Below are positions 62,873 through 64,000 of a stretch of DNA of 64,000 bases, one piece after another. The DNA comes from an uncultured Oscillospiraceae bacterium (GTDB lineage Bacteria > Bacillota > Clostridia > Oscillospirales > Ruminococcaceae), in the NCBI GenBank assembly GCA_910587335.1, contig CAJUMG010000004.1, positions 1 to 64,000 of the forward strand. Direction: 5' to 3'. Position 1 is the stretch's first letter. Each line of letters begins with the position of its first letter. A program made the translations under genes and the position numbers. Below the pieces are notes generated by a model that worked only from the letters and a program-made list of their open reading frames with translations, did not search any database and was not told the origin of the DNA.

Positions 62873-62924
62873 ACGATGCGTCCTTTCTTCTTTAGAAATG
62901 ATAGGTCGATTTTTTCATGATGAT

Positions 62925-62961
62925 AAAAAAGAACAGCGTCTTATGGGCGCTGTTCTTTTTT
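62925..62961 (-). terminator. Terminator of the peptidase S51 gene
   Basis: aaaaaagaacagcg and cgctgttctttttt, 14 pairs, nine-base loop. Confidence 0.88.
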
Positions 62962-62979
62962 ATACAAGGCTTTTCCTTT

Positions 62980-63615
62980 TTATGGATTCAGCTGCCGGTA
63001 TGGACCAAAAAAAGTCCGCTTTCCTTGCGACTCTACAATAAAGGACCCATCGTACAGCCCGTAAAAATCACGGGTGGCATACCGCATCGCCTCCTGAATA
63101 TCCGGCATACGCGTTCTCTCCGCATCGGCAAAATGCGGCTCAATGGAAAAATCCACCAGACCGATTCCCTCATATTGGCACATCTGGTCAATACCATCGT
63201 CTGGATCTCTTGCAAGAAGCACCTGTTTTGCCATATTGATAGAACCAGCGCTCGTGCCAACGGTAACCCCGTCCCTCTTTTGCAGGGCATCTATCAGCCC
63301 ATATTCCTTAATATGGCGAATCTGTGTCAGAGTTGGCCCGCCGGACAGCCATACTATATCGGCCTCTTTTAGTAAAGAGACTGCCTCTTTTGGAGAAACC
63401 GAAAAGTCCACCAGCGCGCTTTGGGAAAAGTAAATTCCGCCTTTCCCAAAATCTTGCAAATACTTTGCAAGATACCTTGCAGATTTTTCATGAGCGGAAA
63501 AGTCAGAAGCAACCATAACAAACCTTCCCGCCTTGGGCAGATACTGACACAACTGGACGAAAAAATCCGCCGTAAACCCGTCAGGAAAGCCGCTGGTAAC
63601 AAACAAAGTCTTCAA
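62980..63615 (-). CDS. Peptidase S51 family (dipeptidase E-like)
   Basis: 211 residues. LSGGPTLTQIRHI and the nucleophile elbow GTSAGSIN (Ser122) with SIEPHF match aspartyl dipeptidase E / cyanophycinase-type serine peptidases. TTG at 63615 follows GGGGGG by six bases; the longer frame overlaps the upstream gene. Starts 11 bases after the YitT stop, so co-transcribed. Substrate unknown, likely Asp-containing peptides. Confidence 0.85.
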   Translation of the reverse strand: MKTLFVTSGFPDGFTADFFVQLCQYLPKAGRFVMVASDFSAHEKSARYLAKYLQDFGKGGIYFSQSALVDFSVSPKEAVSLLKEADIVWLSGGPTLTQIRHIKEYGLIDALQKRDGVTVGTSAGSINMAKQVLLARDPDDGIDQMCQYEGIGLVDFSIEPHFADAERTRMPDIQEAMRYATRDFYGLYDGSFIVESQGKRTFFGPYRQLNP

Positions 63616-63626
63616 TCTGTTCCCCC

Positions 63627-64000
63627 CTAGTTCTCCTGATCGATCGGTTTCCAACCTTCCCCGATGATTTCGCCCGCTTCGGTCACAACAATAAATGCGT
63701 CTGGATCGTGGCTGTGAACCAACGTTTTCAGTTTAAAATATTCGGTCTTGCGCACAACGACCAAAATCACATCCGTCTCCGCACCGGAATAAGCGCCTTT
63801 TCCTTTTAAAATCGTCGCCGACCGGTTAAGGTGAGCGATAATATCCTTGGCGATTTCACTGTTTTTGCGGGAGACAATATGTACCATCTTGCCGTTTTCC
63901 AGGCCATATAAAATTCCATCCATGACCTGGGAACAGGCGTACATGGCAATCAGCCCAAATAAGCTCGCCTCGATATTCTGATATACAATGGCAGCGGCGG
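63627..64000 (-). CDS. YitT family membrane protein, C-terminal part (cut by window edge)
   Basis: The last 124 codons: the end of the membrane region (IVYQNIEASLFGLIAMYACSQVMDGIL) and the cytosolic DUF2179 domain (VHIVSRKNSEIAKDIIAHLNRSATILKGKGAYSG, VRKTEYFKLKTLVHSHDPDAFIVVTEAGEIIGEGW). YitT proteins are five-helix membrane proteins of unknown function. The start lies beyond base 64000. Confidence 0.9.
   Translation of the reverse strand, partial: AAAIVYQNIEASLFGLIAMYACSQVMDGILYGLENGKMVHIVSRKNSEIAKDIIAHLNRSATILKGKGAYSGAETDVILVVVRKTEYFKLKTLVHSHDPDAFIVVTEAGEIIGEGWKPIDQEN

Overview
The window looks like a chromosomal segment of an anaerobic, endospore-forming Firmicute of the class Clostridia, most likely Oscillospiraceae/Ruminococcaceae-like. 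Evidence: a GerABC germinant receptor and SpoIVA (spore formers), a class II FAS operon led by a FabT-like MarR repressor with FabK as enoyl reductase, a PrkC/PrpC kinase-phosphatase pair, rubrerythrin with a PerR-like Fur protein (anaerobe oxidative stress), frequent TTG start codons behind strong AGGAGG sites, and roughly 50% GC by eye. I saw no rRNA, tRNA, CRISPR array, insertion sequence, prophage or plasmid gene; most of it is ordinary core chromosome.

Layout. 1-640: groES-groEL (groEL cut by the window edge) under a CIRCE operator. 719-4452: gerA-gerB-gerC operon (minus), divergent from a DUF421-DUF4363 pair that carries a sigma-G-like promoter. 5.7-8.2 kb: a NodB deacetylase, an XRE regulator with a beta-helix tail, and a C39-like protein. 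8.4-9.9 kb: a MATE exporter behind a structured leader that may be a guanidine-IV (mepA-type) riboswitch. 10.1-19.5 kb: a complete fatty-acid operon fabT-fabH-acpP-fabK-fabD-fabG-fabF-accB-fabZ-accC-accD-accA. 19.6-24.3 kb: UMF1/Atg22-like transporter plus zinc-dependent PLC-like protein, a DivIVA-like coiled coil, spoIVA. 24.6-26.9 kb: aminotransferase-trpS. 27.1-30 kb: copper operon, in which copA carries a C-terminal copZ-like domain with its own internal start, followed by csoR. 30.2-36.3 kb: a membrane protein, then a minus operon of lipoprotein-response regulator-histidine kinase-DUF1385-prmC with an attenuator-like leader. 36.6-40.2 kb: an XRE regulator divergent from a three-gene group (histidine phosphatase, a catalytically degenerate isopropylmalate-dehydrogenase homologue, a membrane protein). 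40.5-41.5 kb: an LCP-family enzyme.

41.7-55.3 kb is the conserved Firmicute block, read on the minus strand: yicC-remA-gmk-rpoZ-priA-def-fmt-yugP-rsmB-rlmN-prpC-prkC-rsgA-thiN. It links replication restart, formyl-Met handling, rRNA modification and cell-wall-sensing kinase signalling. coaBC and rpe, often in this block in relatives, are absent from their usual places. 55.4-64 kb: pncB, a PerR-like regulator, a small membrane protein, a B12-binding radical SAM protein, rubrerythrin, coaX with an ECF S component (possible pantothenate uptake), a YcxB-like protein, a peptidase S51 and the end of a YitT protein.

The most unusual items are the isopropylmalate-dehydrogenase pseudoenzyme (38206-39258), the copA-copZ in-frame fusion with an internal ribosome site, the structured MATE leader, the attenuator-like leader at 36285-36346, the sigma-G-type promoter on the DUF421 pair, and the apparent ATT start of priA. 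No wholly new multi-gene system is clearly demonstrated.
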